From an uncultured Pelagibacteraceae bacterium (lineage in GTDB: Bacteria > Pseudomonadota > Alphaproteobacteria > Pelagibacterales > Pelagibacteraceae), in contig CACISL010000008.1 in NCBI GenBank assembly GCA_902589305.1, forward strand, positions 1 through 60,845: a stretch of DNA of 60,845 nt, read 5' to 3'. Below the pieces are notes generated by a model, which searched no databases, had not been told where the DNA came from, and saw only the letters and a list, made by a program, of their open reading frames with translations. Positions 31,775-41,189 of this stretch are shown piece by piece (the stretch's first letter is position 1; every line of letters begins with the position of its first letter). Position numbers and translations under genes: made by a program.

Positions 31775-32527
31775 ATGTCAGAAAATCAGAAAAAAATTTG
31801 GATAACTGGTGCCTCTAGCGGCATAGGAAAAGCTGTTGCTGTAAAATTTGCGCAAGAGGGTTGGAAAGTTGCCATTTCAGCAAGAAGAAAGGAATTATTG
31901 GATGAATTAGCTAAAAATCAGAATATAACATCCTTTCCTTTAGATGTGACTAATCAAAGTCAAATAAACAATGTATTCAAAAATATTTTAAGTGAATTTG
32001 GAGATTTAGACTTATGTTTATTTTCAAGCGGAACTTATGAGCCAAAAGATGAGCAAAATATAGATCCAGATAAAATTAAAAATGTAATTAATGTTAATTT
32101 TTTAGGGGTTATTGATTGTGTAAAAGTTGTTGAAGATTATTTTAAAAATAAGAAATCTGGACACATTTCGATAGTTTCCTCGATTGCAGGTTACAGAGGT
32201 CTGCCCAATTCAAGCGGTTATGGTCCTTCAAAAGCTGCTCTAACTAATTTTAGCGAAAGTATTTACTTTGATTTTAAAAAATTTGGAGTGAGGGTGTCAG
32301 TTGTATCACCAGGTTTCATTAAAACTCCTTTGACCGATAAAAATGAGTTCCCTATGCCATTTTTAAAAACTCCTGAATATGCCGCAGAAAAAATTTATAA
32401 TGGCTTAGTGAAAGGAAATGCTTTTGAAATTCACTTTCCAAAAGGATTAACTTTAACTTTAAAATTTTTAAGAATATTACCTTATAGACTTTATTTATTT
32501 TTAGTTGATAAACTTGTTAAACGATAA
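31775..32527 (+). CDS. short-chain dehydrogenase/reductase
   Basis: A 250-residue SDR. TGASSGIG at residues 11-18, the NNVF-N-VNFLG structural segment, the catalytic Ser in SIVSSIAGYRG and the complete YxxxK in GYGPSKAALTN are all present, in contrast to the SDR at 24197. The C-terminal end is basic and hydrophobic. SDRs of this type accompany the FAD oxidoreductase - DUF1365 - cyclopropane synthase set in RpoE-ChrR regulated clusters of other proteobacteria. Substrate unknown. Its end abuts the sodB end. Confidence 0.92.
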   Translation: MSENQKKIWITGASSGIGKAVAVKFAQEGWKVAISARRKELLDELAKNQNITSFPLDVTNQSQINNVFKNILSEFGDLDLCLFSSGTYEPKDEQNIDPDKIKNVINVNFLGVIDCVKVVEDYFKNKKSGHISIVSSIAGYRGLPNSSGYGPSKAALTNFSESIYFDFKKFGVRVSVVSPGFIKTPLTDKNEFPMPFLKTPEYAAEKIYNGLVKGNAFEIHFPKGLTLTLKFLRILPYRLYLFLVDKLVKR

Positions 32528-33112
32528 TTAAAGAAGAGAGTTAACGTATTCCCAATTAATTAATTTATCAAAAAAATTTTCTAAATAAGCTGGTCTTTTA
32601 TTTCTGTAATCTAAGTAATAAGAGTGCTCCCACACATCACAACCTAATATAGGTTTCATATTATAAATTATTGGATTTTCAGCATTTGGTGATTTAGTTA
32701 CTACAAGCTTATCTTCTTTTAAAGACAACCAACACCATCCAGATCCAAACTGAGTAACTCCAGCATTGATAAATTCCTCCCTAAATTTTTCAAAACCTCC
32801 AAAATCTTCTTTAATCTTACTTTCAAGTTTGGATGGAACATTTCCTCCGCCATTAGGTTTCATGCACTTCCAAAAAAGATTATGATTCCAATGTTGGCTT
32901 GCATTGTTGAAAATTCCTGCCTTTTTTTCATTTGATGATTTTTTAATTATATCTTCCAAAGATAATTTTTCATAATCAGAACCTTTTATAAAGTTATTTA
33001 GATTTGTAATATATGTTTGATGATGTTTGCCATGATGTAAATCCAAAGTTTGCTCTGACATTATTGGAGAAAGAGCTGAATTATTGTAATCTAATTTAGG
33101 AAGCTCAAACAT
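32528..33112 (-). CDS. sodB: superoxide dismutase, Fe type
   Basis: A 194-residue enzyme. Metal ligands are seen in LHHGKHHQTY, NASQHWNHNLFW and DVWEHSYYLDYRNKRP (Asp and His). The glutamine in ASQHWNH is typical of the iron form. No signal peptide, so cytoplasmic. It removes superoxide. One base from the DUF3833 gene start side and convergent with the SDR gene; likely part of the photo-oxidative stress operon that starts at 36809. Confidence 0.95.
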   Translation of the reverse strand: MFELPKLDYNNSALSPIMSEQTLDLHHGKHHQTYITNLNNFIKGSDYEKLSLEDIIKKSSNEKKAGIFNNASQHWNHNLFWKCMKPNGGGNVPSKLESKIKEDFGGFEKFREEFINAGVTQFGSGWCWLSLKEDKLVVTKSPNAENPIIYNMKPILGCDVWEHSYYLDYRNKRPAYLENFFDKLINWEYVNSLL

Positions 33113-33113
33113 A

Positions 33114-33638
33114 TCAATCTTTTACAAACATTACGGTTAATTCTGCTACTTTAATTCCAAATTTAGTCATTGTCGCTCTGTTTATTGCCACGCGATCATC
33201 CTGCATGAAAATCCAATCATCAAAAGTAATTTTAATATTTTTGCCTTTGACCGGCACCAGCAATACATATTCAAATTTAAAAGCTGGACCATACGAATAT
33301 CCTTTAGCTGTTCCAACTACATCAGAGGCTGTCCCCTCGTAGTTATGTTCGTCAATTTTTTTAATAGTCCATTGACGAGTTTGTCTTTCCCCATCATTCC
33401 AATCAAAAACTTCGTCTAAAATTAATTGAGAACCATCCCATTTTCCGTTTAAATCAGCCTTAAATTGTCTTGTAACTTTTCCAGATCTATTTTGTAACAC
33501 TCCCCAAGCTTTGACATTACCCGATAAATAATTTTCGATGACTAGTCTCGGTTTTTGATCTTTAAAATCTGTCGGTTTCATTTTATTTGCACATCCTGTT
33601 GTTAAAATTAGTAAAAATAGTAATATAAATTTTTTCAT
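33114..33638 (-). CDS. DUF3833 lipoprotein
   Basis: A 174-residue protein with a lipoprotein signal (LILTTGC, Cys16). The body has the beta-rich pattern of DUF3833, with GKVTRQFKADLNGKWDG, WTIKKIDEHNYEGTASDVVG and FDDWIFMQDDRVAINRATMTKFGIKV. It is a constant companion of the cyclopropane synthase - DUF1365 - oxidoreductase set and probably sits in the inner leaflet of the outer membrane or in the periplasm. Overlaps the cfa end by 4 bp. Function unknown. Confidence 0.88.
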   Translation of the reverse strand: MKKFILLFLLILTTGCANKMKPTDFKDQKPRLVIENYLSGNVKAWGVLQNRSGKVTRQFKADLNGKWDGSQLILDEVFDWNDGERQTRQWTIKKIDEHNYEGTASDVVGTAKGYSYGPAFKFEYVLLVPVKGKNIKITFDDWIFMQDDRVAINRATMTKFGIKVAELTVMFVKD

Positions 33639-34825
33639 GACGAATATCTATTAGACATAGAGAATTGAATCAAGTTAATGTTTCTAGACTTAAAACCGCC
33701 TTCACAATAAGATAAGTAGAATTCCCACATACGCTTGAAATATTCATCAAAACCAAGTGGGCTAATTTTTTCCCATGTCCTTAAAAAATTTTTTCTCCAA
33801 GTTGCTAAAGTTCTGGCGTAGTCATCCGAGTAAGTGTTGATTTTTTCTAATTTAAGGTCATTTTTTTTAATTATATTCTCCATAAATTTAATTGAGGGTA
33901 AAAATCCACCTGGAAATATATATTTTTGAATAAAATCCTCATTCGCTCTATATCTTTCAAATAAATCATCTTTAATCACAATGCCTTGAATTGCAGCAGT
34001 ACCATTGTAATTAAGAACATTTTTAATTGTACCAAAATATTGGTCCATATATTTTTCACCAACAGCCTCTATCATTTCTATTGAAGCTACATGGTCATAC
34101 TTTTCCTTAAGATCTCTGTAATCTAAAAACTTAACATTAACTTTATTGTTTAAACCTGAGTTGAATATCTTTTTTTTAGTAAATTCATATTGATTTTTTG
34201 AAATCGTGATACAGTCTACGCTTACATCATAATTTTTAGCTAAGAATTCAGCAAAACCACCCCAACCACATCCGATCTCTAAAACCTTGTTACCATTTTT
34301 TATATTCATTAAATTTATAAGCTCTTGAAATTTATTTCTTTGAGCGATTTCTAAATCATCTTTCTCGCTTTTATAGACTGCGCTGGAATAAGTGAGAGAT
34401 TTATCAAGCCACAATGAAAAAAATTCATTCCCTAAATCATAATGTTTTGAAATATATTTTTTACTCTTTGATTTTGTATTAGATGCAAAAATTTTTTTCA
34501 AAAAATTTTTGATTTTTTGTAATTTTAAACTTCCTGAAAAAGAATAGATTGTATTGATATTTCTTGCTGTAAGTTCAATTAAATTTGTTAAATTAGAGGT
34601 ATAAAAATCTTTTTTCATATGAGCTTCTCCTAAAGCTGAGCTTCCACCCATAACGACGTTTAGGTAAAAATTTGGATTATTAATTTTGATATCTGAAGAT
34701 AATTTACTCTCTAAGTCACCAAAATGAAAAACTTTTCCATCATAATTAATAAGTTTTAAATTTCCTTGCGAGATGTTCTTTAATTTATTCAAGACAAATT
34801 TTTCTGTAATTTTAAATAAACTCAT
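33635..34825 (-). CDS. cfa: cyclopropane-fatty-acyl-phospholipid synthase
   Basis: A 396-residue SAM-dependent enzyme. SAM-binding loop VLEIGCGWGGFAEFLA near residue 180; SKHYDLGNEFFSLWLDKSLTYSSA before it and the SIEMIEAVGEKYMDQYF and FPGGFLPS segments after it are the conserved catalytic parts. An N-terminal sterol-carrier-like domain (residues about 1-110) binds the membrane. It adds a methylene bridge to unsaturated lipid chains; in Rhodobacter cfaA belongs to the singlet-oxygen response and its relatives may also make furan fatty acids. Starts on the last base of the DUF1365 gene. Confidence 0.92.
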   Translation of the reverse strand: MSLFKITEKFVLNKLKNISQGNLKLINYDGKVFHFGDLESKLSSDIKINNPNFYLNVVMGGSSALGEAHMKKDFYTSNLTNLIELTARNINTIYSFSGSLKLQKIKNFLKKIFASNTKSKSKKYISKHYDLGNEFFSLWLDKSLTYSSAVYKSEKDDLEIAQRNKFQELINLMNIKNGNKVLEIGCGWGGFAEFLAKNYDVSVDCITISKNQYEFTKKKIFNSGLNNKVNVKFLDYRDLKEKYDHVASIEMIEAVGEKYMDQYFGTIKNVLNYNGTAAIQGIVIKDDLFERYRANEDFIQKYIFPGGFLPSIKFMENIIKKNDLKLEKINTYSDDYARTLATWRKNFLRTWEKISPLGFDEYFKRMWEFYLSYCEGGFKSRNINLIQFSMSNRYSS

Positions 34826-35583
34826 TAATATTCTTCGTAACTTAGATTATTCTTTAATTTAGTTTTTCTTTTTCTGTATATTGCCCCTTTTTTCCATAAA
34901 AGTAATGCTTCAAAATGTATCGAACTAATAATTTTAATTGTCATTAATGGATACTTAAAAAAGTTAAACATGAGTTGTTTCGAACTAAATTCTTTTTTCT
35001 CTCCTGTTTGAGTAGCTGTTAAAACTGTTCCTATCTGGTCTGTTTGTTTAATAAAGACTGAGAGTTTATCATTTGGATTGAGTAGTTTAAAATTATAGTA
35101 AGTTTCCATATCCATAAATGGCGATACGTAAAACTTTTTTTTGCATTTTTGAGTTATTTCCTCATTATCTTTAATTTTAAAAATGTATGTATGCTGCTCA
35201 TTAAAAGTATTTTTTACCTCGTAAAAAATCGCCTTTATTTTATTATCCTCGTAGCAATAAAAAATACTTAAAGGGTTGAACACATAACCAAAAATTCTTG
35301 GATAACAAAGTATTTTAACTTTATTAATTTCACCTTTTATATTTAACTTACTAATATTTTTGAGAACCCATTCTTTTAAATCACTTCCGTCACGTTCTCC
35401 ATGATCTTTGTCGTAAAAGCTAAAAATGTTAAACTTATTATGAGAGAAAATATTTATTGATCTGTCTAATTGATTGATTTCATCTAAATCAATTAATAAT
35501 GAAAAAGTTTTATATTTTAAAAAATGTCTTACAGGTTTAAATCTTGTATGAGTTACTTCGCCATTGTAAATGCAGGAGTTCAT
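34825..35583 (-). CDS. DUF1365 protein
   Basis: A 252-residue protein. YNGEVTHTRFKPVRHFLKYKTF at the start, YPRIFGYVFNPLSIFYC and YVSPFMDMETYY in the middle are clear DUF1365 markers. It is found in one operon with cyclopropane synthase and the FAD oxidoreductase across proteobacteria, and has been tied to lipid modification under photo-oxidative stress (Rhodobacter RSP_1090-type). Exact reaction not known. Overlaps both neighbours by one base, so strongly coupled. Confidence 0.92.
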   Translation of the reverse strand: MNSCIYNGEVTHTRFKPVRHFLKYKTFSLLIDLDEINQLDRSINIFSHNKFNIFSFYDKDHGERDGSDLKEWVLKNISKLNIKGEINKVKILCYPRIFGYVFNPLSIFYCYEDNKIKAIFYEVKNTFNEQHTYIFKIKDNEEITQKCKKKFYVSPFMDMETYYNFKLLNPNDKLSVFIKQTDQIGTVLTATQTGEKKEFSSKQLMFNFFKYPLMTIKIISSIHFEALLLWKKGAIYRKRKTKLKNNLSYEEY

Positions 35584-36809
35584 TAAATTTTAAAGTTATT
35601 TATCAAATCTATAGACGATTTTAATCCATCTTCATGAAATCCGTAACCAAAATAACTTCCACAAAACCAAGTCCTTTTTTTTCCTTGTATTAATCTTAGA
35701 TCTTTTTGAAGCGCGGTATTCTTTGAATTCAAATATGGGTGGGTAAAATTTACTTTTTTTATAACAGAATTTTCATTAATTTTACAAATAGGGTTTAAAG
35801 TTAAAAAATAGTCTTTAGATGTATCTAAATTTTGTAGTTTATTTAACCAATAGGTAATACATGTCTTTTCGCCGTCTGAAACAGAATTCCAACTAGACCA
35901 GGCTCTTTTTTTGTGAGGCATTAGTCTCTTATCAGTATGTAAATAGGCCTCATTCTTCACGTAATTAAATTTTTCCAATATATTTTTTTCTTGTTCCGTT
36001 GGTTTTTCTATCATTCTTAAACTTTGGTCTGCATGGGAGGCTAGTACTACTTGATCATAGTCAACATAATCATTTCCAATAATTACCCTGATATTGTCAT
36101 CGCTTCTAATTAACTTATCCACTTTGTAATTTTTAAAAATTTCTCCACTAATTTTATCTGTTACTTTTTTTACATAAGCTCTACTTCTATTTGAAACTGT
36201 GTACCATTGCGGTCTATCTTTAAATTTAAATAAACCATGATTAGTAAAAAAATTTAAAAAAAATTTTAATGGCATTTCCTTTGCCTTATTAAATGGCATC
36301 GACCAGATAGCAGCAACCATGGGAATTAAGTGATACTCGATGAAGTATTTTGACAACTTTTTTTTATTAAGAAAATTTCCTAGAGTCTCTTCTTTAATTT
36401 CACTTTCAAGTAATTTTGGAGCAGTTTTATAAAATGAAATTATCTCTTTAATCATATATAAAAATTTTAAATTAAAAAGATTTAATTTATTAGCAAAAAT
36501 ACCTCCTAAACCACTTCCGCTATACTCAACATTACTATTCTTAATTGATACAGAAAATGACATGTCGCTTTTTTCATAAGGAACTTTTAATTCATTAAAA
36601 AAATTTACTAAATTTGGATAAGTAACCTCATTAAAAACTATAAAGCCTAGATCTACTGGAACAATCTTATCATCTTCTTTTATTTCGTAGGTAAAAGAAT
36701 GACCTCCAAAGTGATCTTCTTTTTCGTATAGATCAACTTTATATTTTTTTGAAAGAAAATATGCGGAAGATAATCCTGAAATACCTGAGCCGATAACAGC
36801 GATTTTCAT
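35583..36809 (-). CDS. FAD-dependent amine-oxidase-like oxidoreductase of the cfa operon
   Basis: A 408-residue flavoprotein with the N-terminal FAD motif AVIGSGISGLSSAYFLSKKY (residues 4-23) and DLYEKEDHFGGHSFT; FNKAKEMPLKFFLNFF and FCGSYFGYGFHEDGLKSS at the end are the markers of the group found with DUF1365 and Cfa (RSP_1091-type in Rhodobacter). Probably oxidises or desaturates a lipid-bound group; related to phytoene desaturase-like enzymes. It is the first gene of the 36809-32528 unit and follows gcvP with a 9-bp gap, so part of its transcription may come from the glycine-responsive operon. Confidence 0.9.
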   Translation of the reverse strand: MKIAVIGSGISGLSSAYFLSKKYKVDLYEKEDHFGGHSFTYEIKEDDKIVPVDLGFIVFNEVTYPNLVNFFNELKVPYEKSDMSFSVSIKNSNVEYSGSGLGGIFANKLNLFNLKFLYMIKEIISFYKTAPKLLESEIKEETLGNFLNKKKLSKYFIEYHLIPMVAAIWSMPFNKAKEMPLKFFLNFFTNHGLFKFKDRPQWYTVSNRSRAYVKKVTDKISGEIFKNYKVDKLIRSDDNIRVIIGNDYVDYDQVVLASHADQSLRMIEKPTEQEKNILEKFNYVKNEAYLHTDKRLMPHKKRAWSSWNSVSDGEKTCITYWLNKLQNLDTSKDYFLTLNPICKINENSVIKKVNFTHPYLNSKNTALQKDLRLIQGKKRTWFCGSYFGYGFHEDGLKSSIDLINNFKI

Positions 36810-36818
36810 TTAAAGAGA

Positions 36819-39686
36819 TTAAGCAGCTTCATCTTTATATTCATCCATTGAAGGACATGAACATACTAAATTTCTATCTCCAAAAACGTTATCTACTCTA
36901 GCAACTGGTGCCCAATATTTATTGTTTTTTACATACTCAGTGGGAAAAGCCGCTTCCTCTCTTGAGTAAGCATGCTTCCACTCGCTGGAAGCTAATTCTA
37001 CATAAGTATGAGGTGCGTTTTTCAGCGGATTATCAATTTTGTCAAACTTTGATGACTCCACTAAATTAATTTCTTTTTTAATTTTTATAAGTGCATTACA
37101 AAATTTATCAATCTCCTCCAAATTTTCACTTTCAGTCGGCTCAATCATAATTGTACCAGCAACAGGCCATGACATTGTTGGAGCATGGTAGCCAAAGTCA
37201 ATTAGTCTTTTTGCTAAATCCTCCTCAGAGATTCCTGAACTTGCTTTTATTGGACGGATATCAATTATACATTCATGTGCAACATTTCCATTTTTACCAG
37301 TATAAAGAACTTTGTAATCTTTGGATAATTTTTTTGAAATGTAATTTGCATTTAAAATTGAAACTTGTGAAGCCTTTTTCAATCCCTCAGCACCCATCAT
37401 CTTTATATACATCCAGGATATTGGAAGTATGCTTGAACTACCCCAAGGTGCAGCTGATACAGCTCCCATTCCGTTCTTAGGCCCTGCCTCTTTAATAATT
37501 TCATGTGTTGGTAAAAAATCAGCTAGATGCTTGGCGCAAGCGATTGGTCCCATTCCTGGTCCGCCTCCACCGTGCGGTATGCAAAATGTTTTATGTAAAT
37601 TAATATGACAAACATCTGGTCCAAATTTCCCTGGTTTTGCAACACCTACAAGTGCGTTTAGATTTGCTCCATCCATATAAACTTGTCCGCCATGCTTATG
37701 AATTACTTCACAAATATCCATAATTTTTTCTTCAAATACTCCATGAGTAGAGGGGTAAGTAACCATTAAAGCAGCTAAGTCTGTTGAGTGTTTTTCAGCT
37801 TTATTTTTAAGATCGTCTATATCCACGTTTCCATCTTCATCACAATTGACTACAACCACTTTCATCCCACACATTTGGGCACTTGCTGGATTAGTTCCAT
37901 GAGCTGAGTCAGGTATTAGACAAACGTTACGATTTTCTTGTTTATTATTTTTATGGAATTTTCTTATAGTCATTAGACCTGCATACTCTCCTTGAGCCCC
38001 AGAGTTAGGCTGTAAAGAAACTGCGTCATATCCAGTAATTTCTTTCAGATCGTTTATTAGATCATTAAAAAGAATCTTATAACCCTCCATTTGATTTGTA
38101 GGGACAAAAGGATGTGGAAGTGAAAACTCTTTCCAAGTAATAGGAATTAATTCTGCTGTTGCATTGAGTTTCATTGTGCAAGATCCTAAAGCAATCATCG
38201 ATCTATTAAGTGCAATATCACAATCTTCTAGTTTCTTAAGATATCTTAACATCTCAGTTTCAGAATGGTATTTGTTAAAAACTGGATGAGTTAAGTATTT
38301 TGAAGTTCTTAAAAGATTTTTTGGAAGATTATCCAGTTCAACCTTAACGTCTTGTTTAATTACTTTAGTTATTCCAAATATTTTTAACAATAAGTTTACA
38401 TCATCAAGTTTTTTTGCTTCATCAAACGCAACAGATAAATGATCTTTATCAACTTTTCTAAGGTTTATATTCTCTTTAAGTGCAGCCTCAAAAATAGGAT
38501 TTGTTTTTTCATTGGTTTTAATCGTAACGGTATCGAAGAAATGATCTGATAGAATTTTATAACCGCTTGCTTTAATATTATCAGCAAAGATTTTTGCTAA
38601 TTTAGAAGTTCTATTCGCAATTTTAAGTATTCCTTCAGGTCCATGATAAATTGCAAAAGCAGCAGAAATGATAGCCAATAAAGCTTGAGCAGTACAAATA
38701 TTGCTTGTTGCTTTATCTCTTCGAATGTGTTGCTCCCTAGTTTGTAAAGAAAGCCTGTAAGCTTTTTTTCCGTGTCTATCTTTTGAAACGCCTATTATTC
38801 TTCCTGGCATTGATCTTTTAAATTCCTCTTTTGTAGCAAAAAATGCAGCATGAGGCCCGCCGTAACCCATTGGAATACCAAATCTTTGAGCACTACCGAC
38901 AGCAATATCAGCTCCAAGTTCAGCTGGAGTTTTTAATCTAGCTAAAGCTAATAGATCACAAACCAAAATAGCTTTTCCATTTTTTTTGTGTATTTGACTA
39001 ATACTTTCACTAGGATCGTTTATCTCACCTAAAGTTCCCGGATAAGATAAAACGCCGCAAATTATATCTTCTTTAATTTTTGAAAGTTCTTTTTTTTCGT
39101 CACCAATGATTAATTCTAAACCAAATGGATTTGTTCTAGTCTTTATGAGATCAATTGTCTGAGGATTACAATTGCTTGAAATAAATATTTTTTTTGAATT
39201 AGTCTTATCTAATCTCTGGCTTAATCCTACTGCCTCTGCTGTTGCTGTTGCTTCATCTAACAAAGAAGCATTAGCTATATCCATACCTGTCAAGTCAATT
39301 ATTGATTGTTGAAAATTTAAAAGCATTTCAAGACGACCCTGCGCCACTTCGGGCTGATAAGGTGTATAAGATGTATACCATCCTGGATTTTCTAAAATAT
39401 TTCTAAGAATTACATTAGGTGTAATAGAATTATAGTATCCCATTCCAATAAAATTTTTAAAGATTTTATTTTTTTTAGATATAGATTTTAATTTTTTTAA
39501 AGCATCGTTTTCTGACATTGGCTGATCAATTTTAAGATCATCTTTTAATAAAATTTTTTCTGGCACAGTATTGCTCATTAGATCCTCTAGTGACTTATAC
39601 CCAACGTATTGCAACATTTTAGACTGATCTTCCTCAGAAGGACCAATATGTCTTTTAATGAATTCTTTTGAATTATCGTCAATCAT
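36819..39686 (-). CDS. gcvP: glycine dehydrogenase (P protein), full-length
   Basis: A 955-residue PLP enzyme with both halves of the family in one chain (not split into GcvPA/GcvPB). N-terminal FIKRHIGPSEEDQ, the DEATATAEA segment, the C-terminal half with CTMKLNAT, GAQGEYAGLM, and the PLP-binding HINLHKTFCIPHGGGGPG. It decarboxylates glycine and passes the aminomethyl group to GcvH. Lies one base downstream of gcvH and is thus governed by the glycine riboswitch at 41190-41336. In SAR11, glycine supports growth, so control by glycine is expected. Confidence 0.97.
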   Translation of the reverse strand: MIDDNSKEFIKRHIGPSEEDQSKMLQYVGYKSLEDLMSNTVPEKILLKDDLKIDQPMSENDALKKLKSISKKNKIFKNFIGMGYYNSITPNVILRNILENPGWYTSYTPYQPEVAQGRLEMLLNFQQSIIDLTGMDIANASLLDEATATAEAVGLSQRLDKTNSKKIFISSNCNPQTIDLIKTRTNPFGLELIIGDEKKELSKIKEDIICGVLSYPGTLGEINDPSESISQIHKKNGKAILVCDLLALARLKTPAELGADIAVGSAQRFGIPMGYGGPHAAFFATKEEFKRSMPGRIIGVSKDRHGKKAYRLSLQTREQHIRRDKATSNICTAQALLAIISAAFAIYHGPEGILKIANRTSKLAKIFADNIKASGYKILSDHFFDTVTIKTNEKTNPIFEAALKENINLRKVDKDHLSVAFDEAKKLDDVNLLLKIFGITKVIKQDVKVELDNLPKNLLRTSKYLTHPVFNKYHSETEMLRYLKKLEDCDIALNRSMIALGSCTMKLNATAELIPITWKEFSLPHPFVPTNQMEGYKILFNDLINDLKEITGYDAVSLQPNSGAQGEYAGLMTIRKFHKNNKQENRNVCLIPDSAHGTNPASAQMCGMKVVVVNCDEDGNVDIDDLKNKAEKHSTDLAALMVTYPSTHGVFEEKIMDICEVIHKHGGQVYMDGANLNALVGVAKPGKFGPDVCHINLHKTFCIPHGGGGPGMGPIACAKHLADFLPTHEIIKEAGPKNGMGAVSAAPWGSSSILPISWMYIKMMGAEGLKKASQVSILNANYISKKLSKDYKVLYTGKNGNVAHECIIDIRPIKASSGISEEDLAKRLIDFGYHAPTMSWPVAGTIMIEPTESENLEEIDKFCNALIKIKKEINLVESSKFDKIDNPLKNAPHTYVELASSEWKHAYSREEAAFPTEYVKNNKYWAPVARVDNVFGDRNLVCSCPSMDEYKDEAA

Positions 39687-40067
39687 TTAACTTGGGTTCT
39701 CCTTGCAAAATTTATCATATTCGTCTTTTGACATAAGCGTGTCATACTCACCTTTATCTTTTATCTTTAACTTAAAAAACCAACTCGCGCCTTCAGGGTC
39801 TGAGTTTACGCTACCGGGGTCGTCTGCTATTGCTTTATTTCCCTCAGTAACTTCTCCAGAAATAGGAGAATAAACATCACTCGCAGCTTTAGTAGATTCT
39901 ACAACAGCTGCTTGACCTTCTTTTTCTACAGCTTTTCCTGCGTCAGGAACCTCCACAAAAACAATATCGCCGAGCATTTCTGTTGCATGCTTAGTTATTC
40001 CAACTGTAGCAACATCTCCTTCCAATGAGACCCATTCGTGTTTTTTAGAAAATTTTTTTTCACTCAT
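39687..40067 (-). CDS. gcvH: glycine cleavage H protein
   Basis: A 126-residue lipoyl carrier. The lipoyl lysine is Lys60 in [14 protein letters not shown]; the HEWV and [19 protein letters not shown] segments are typical, as is the C-terminal WFFKLKI. It shuttles the aminomethyl group between GcvP, GcvT and the lipoamide dehydrogenase. Between gcvT (12-bp gap) and gcvP (adjacent). Confidence 0.96.
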   Translation of the reverse strand: MSEKKFSKKHEWVSLEGDVATVGITKHATEMLGDIVFVEVPDAGKAVEKEGQAAVVESTKAASDVYSPISGEVTEGNKAIADDPGSVNSDPEGASWFFKLKIKDKGEYDTLMSKDEYDKFCKENPS

Positions 40068-40079
40068 ATTTATTTCCCC

Positions 40080-41174
40080 TTATTTAACATAACTTTTTTT
40101 ATAAAATGGAAGTTCAGAAATTTTACCCCCATATTTTTTTCCTCTTACTTCAAGCTGAATAGATGTACCTATTTCAGAAAATTCAGATTTAACATATCCC
40201 ATTGCAACTGGAGCGTTCACACTTGGTCCAAAAGTACCACTTGTAACGAATCCTATTTCATTATTATCAGATGAAAAAATTTTCGTATTTTCTCTAGCTA
40301 TAACTTTTCCATCTGGCTTAATACCAACTCTAATTTTTTCACTTCCGTTTGCTAATAAATTTTTTATTTTTTCCCATCCATTAAAGCCGCCAACTTCTTT
40401 CCTTTTTTTTGCTATAGCCCATTTTAAATTAGCCTCAACTGGGTTTATTTTTTCGTTTAAATCATGACCATATAAACACAGACCTGCCTCTAATCTTAAT
40501 GTATCTCTAGCTCCTAAACCTATCGGTTTAACTTCATTTGAAATTAAGTAATCGATGAGCTTTACAACTTTTGTGTTTGAAATTGAGATTTCAAAACCAT
40601 CTTCACCTGTATATCCAGATCTTGTTACATAAAGTTTTTCTCCCTCATACTCAAAATTACTACCTGTCATAAATTTTAAATTGTCAACACCCGGAATTAA
40701 TTTTTCTAAAATCTCTACAGATTTGGGTCCTTGTAAAGCGATTAAAGATAAATCATTATTTAAAAAATGTTTATGATTTTTTTTTAAAAATTGTGATATT
40801 TGTTTAATATCGTTTTCCTTACAAGCTGCATTTAAGATTATACAAAAACCTTTTTCTGTTCTTGTAATAATTAAATCATCAATTATTCCACCTTCATTAT
40901 TTAATAAAAAAGAATATTTTGAATGGTTAACTTTCAAATTTTTTAAATCTGCTGGAATAATTTTTTCTAAAGACTCTGTTAATGTTTCATCACCTTCTAA
41001 AAAAAATTGTCCCATATGTGATACATCAAAAAATCCAGCGTGCGTTCTTGTAGAAATATGTTCTTTAACAATACCATCTTTATATTGTATAGGCATTTCA
41101 TAGCCAGCGAATGGAACAAATTTTGCTCCTAAGTTTTTATGATAATTATATAAAGCTGTTTTTTGTACTTCCAT
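40080..41174 (-). CDS. gcvT: glycine cleavage T protein (aminomethyltransferase)
   Basis: A 364-residue folate-dependent enzyme. PFAGYEMPIQY, FFDVSHMGQF, GYTGEDGFEI, GLGARDTLRLEAGLCLYG are the conserved blocks for tetrahydrofolate binding and catalysis. It moves the methylene group to tetrahydrofolate and releases ammonia. First gene of gcvT-gcvH-gcvP; the ATG (41172-41174) follows immediately after a sequence that can pair with the second aptamer of the glycine riboswitch. Confidence 0.96.
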   Translation of the reverse strand: MEVQKTALYNYHKNLGAKFVPFAGYEMPIQYKDGIVKEHISTRTHAGFFDVSHMGQFFLEGDETLTESLEKIIPADLKNLKVNHSKYSFLLNNEGGIIDDLIITRTEKGFCIILNAACKENDIKQISQFLKKNHKHFLNNDLSLIALQGPKSVEILEKLIPGVDNLKFMTGSNFEYEGEKLYVTRSGYTGEDGFEISISNTKVVKLIDYLISNEVKPIGLGARDTLRLEAGLCLYGHDLNEKINPVEANLKWAIAKKRKEVGGFNGWEKIKNLLANGSEKIRVGIKPDGKVIARENTKIFSSDNNEIGFVTSGTFGPSVNAPVAMGYVKSEFSEIGTSIQLEVRGKKYGGKISELPFYKKSYVK

Positions 41175-41189
41175 AATAACTCTTATCTA

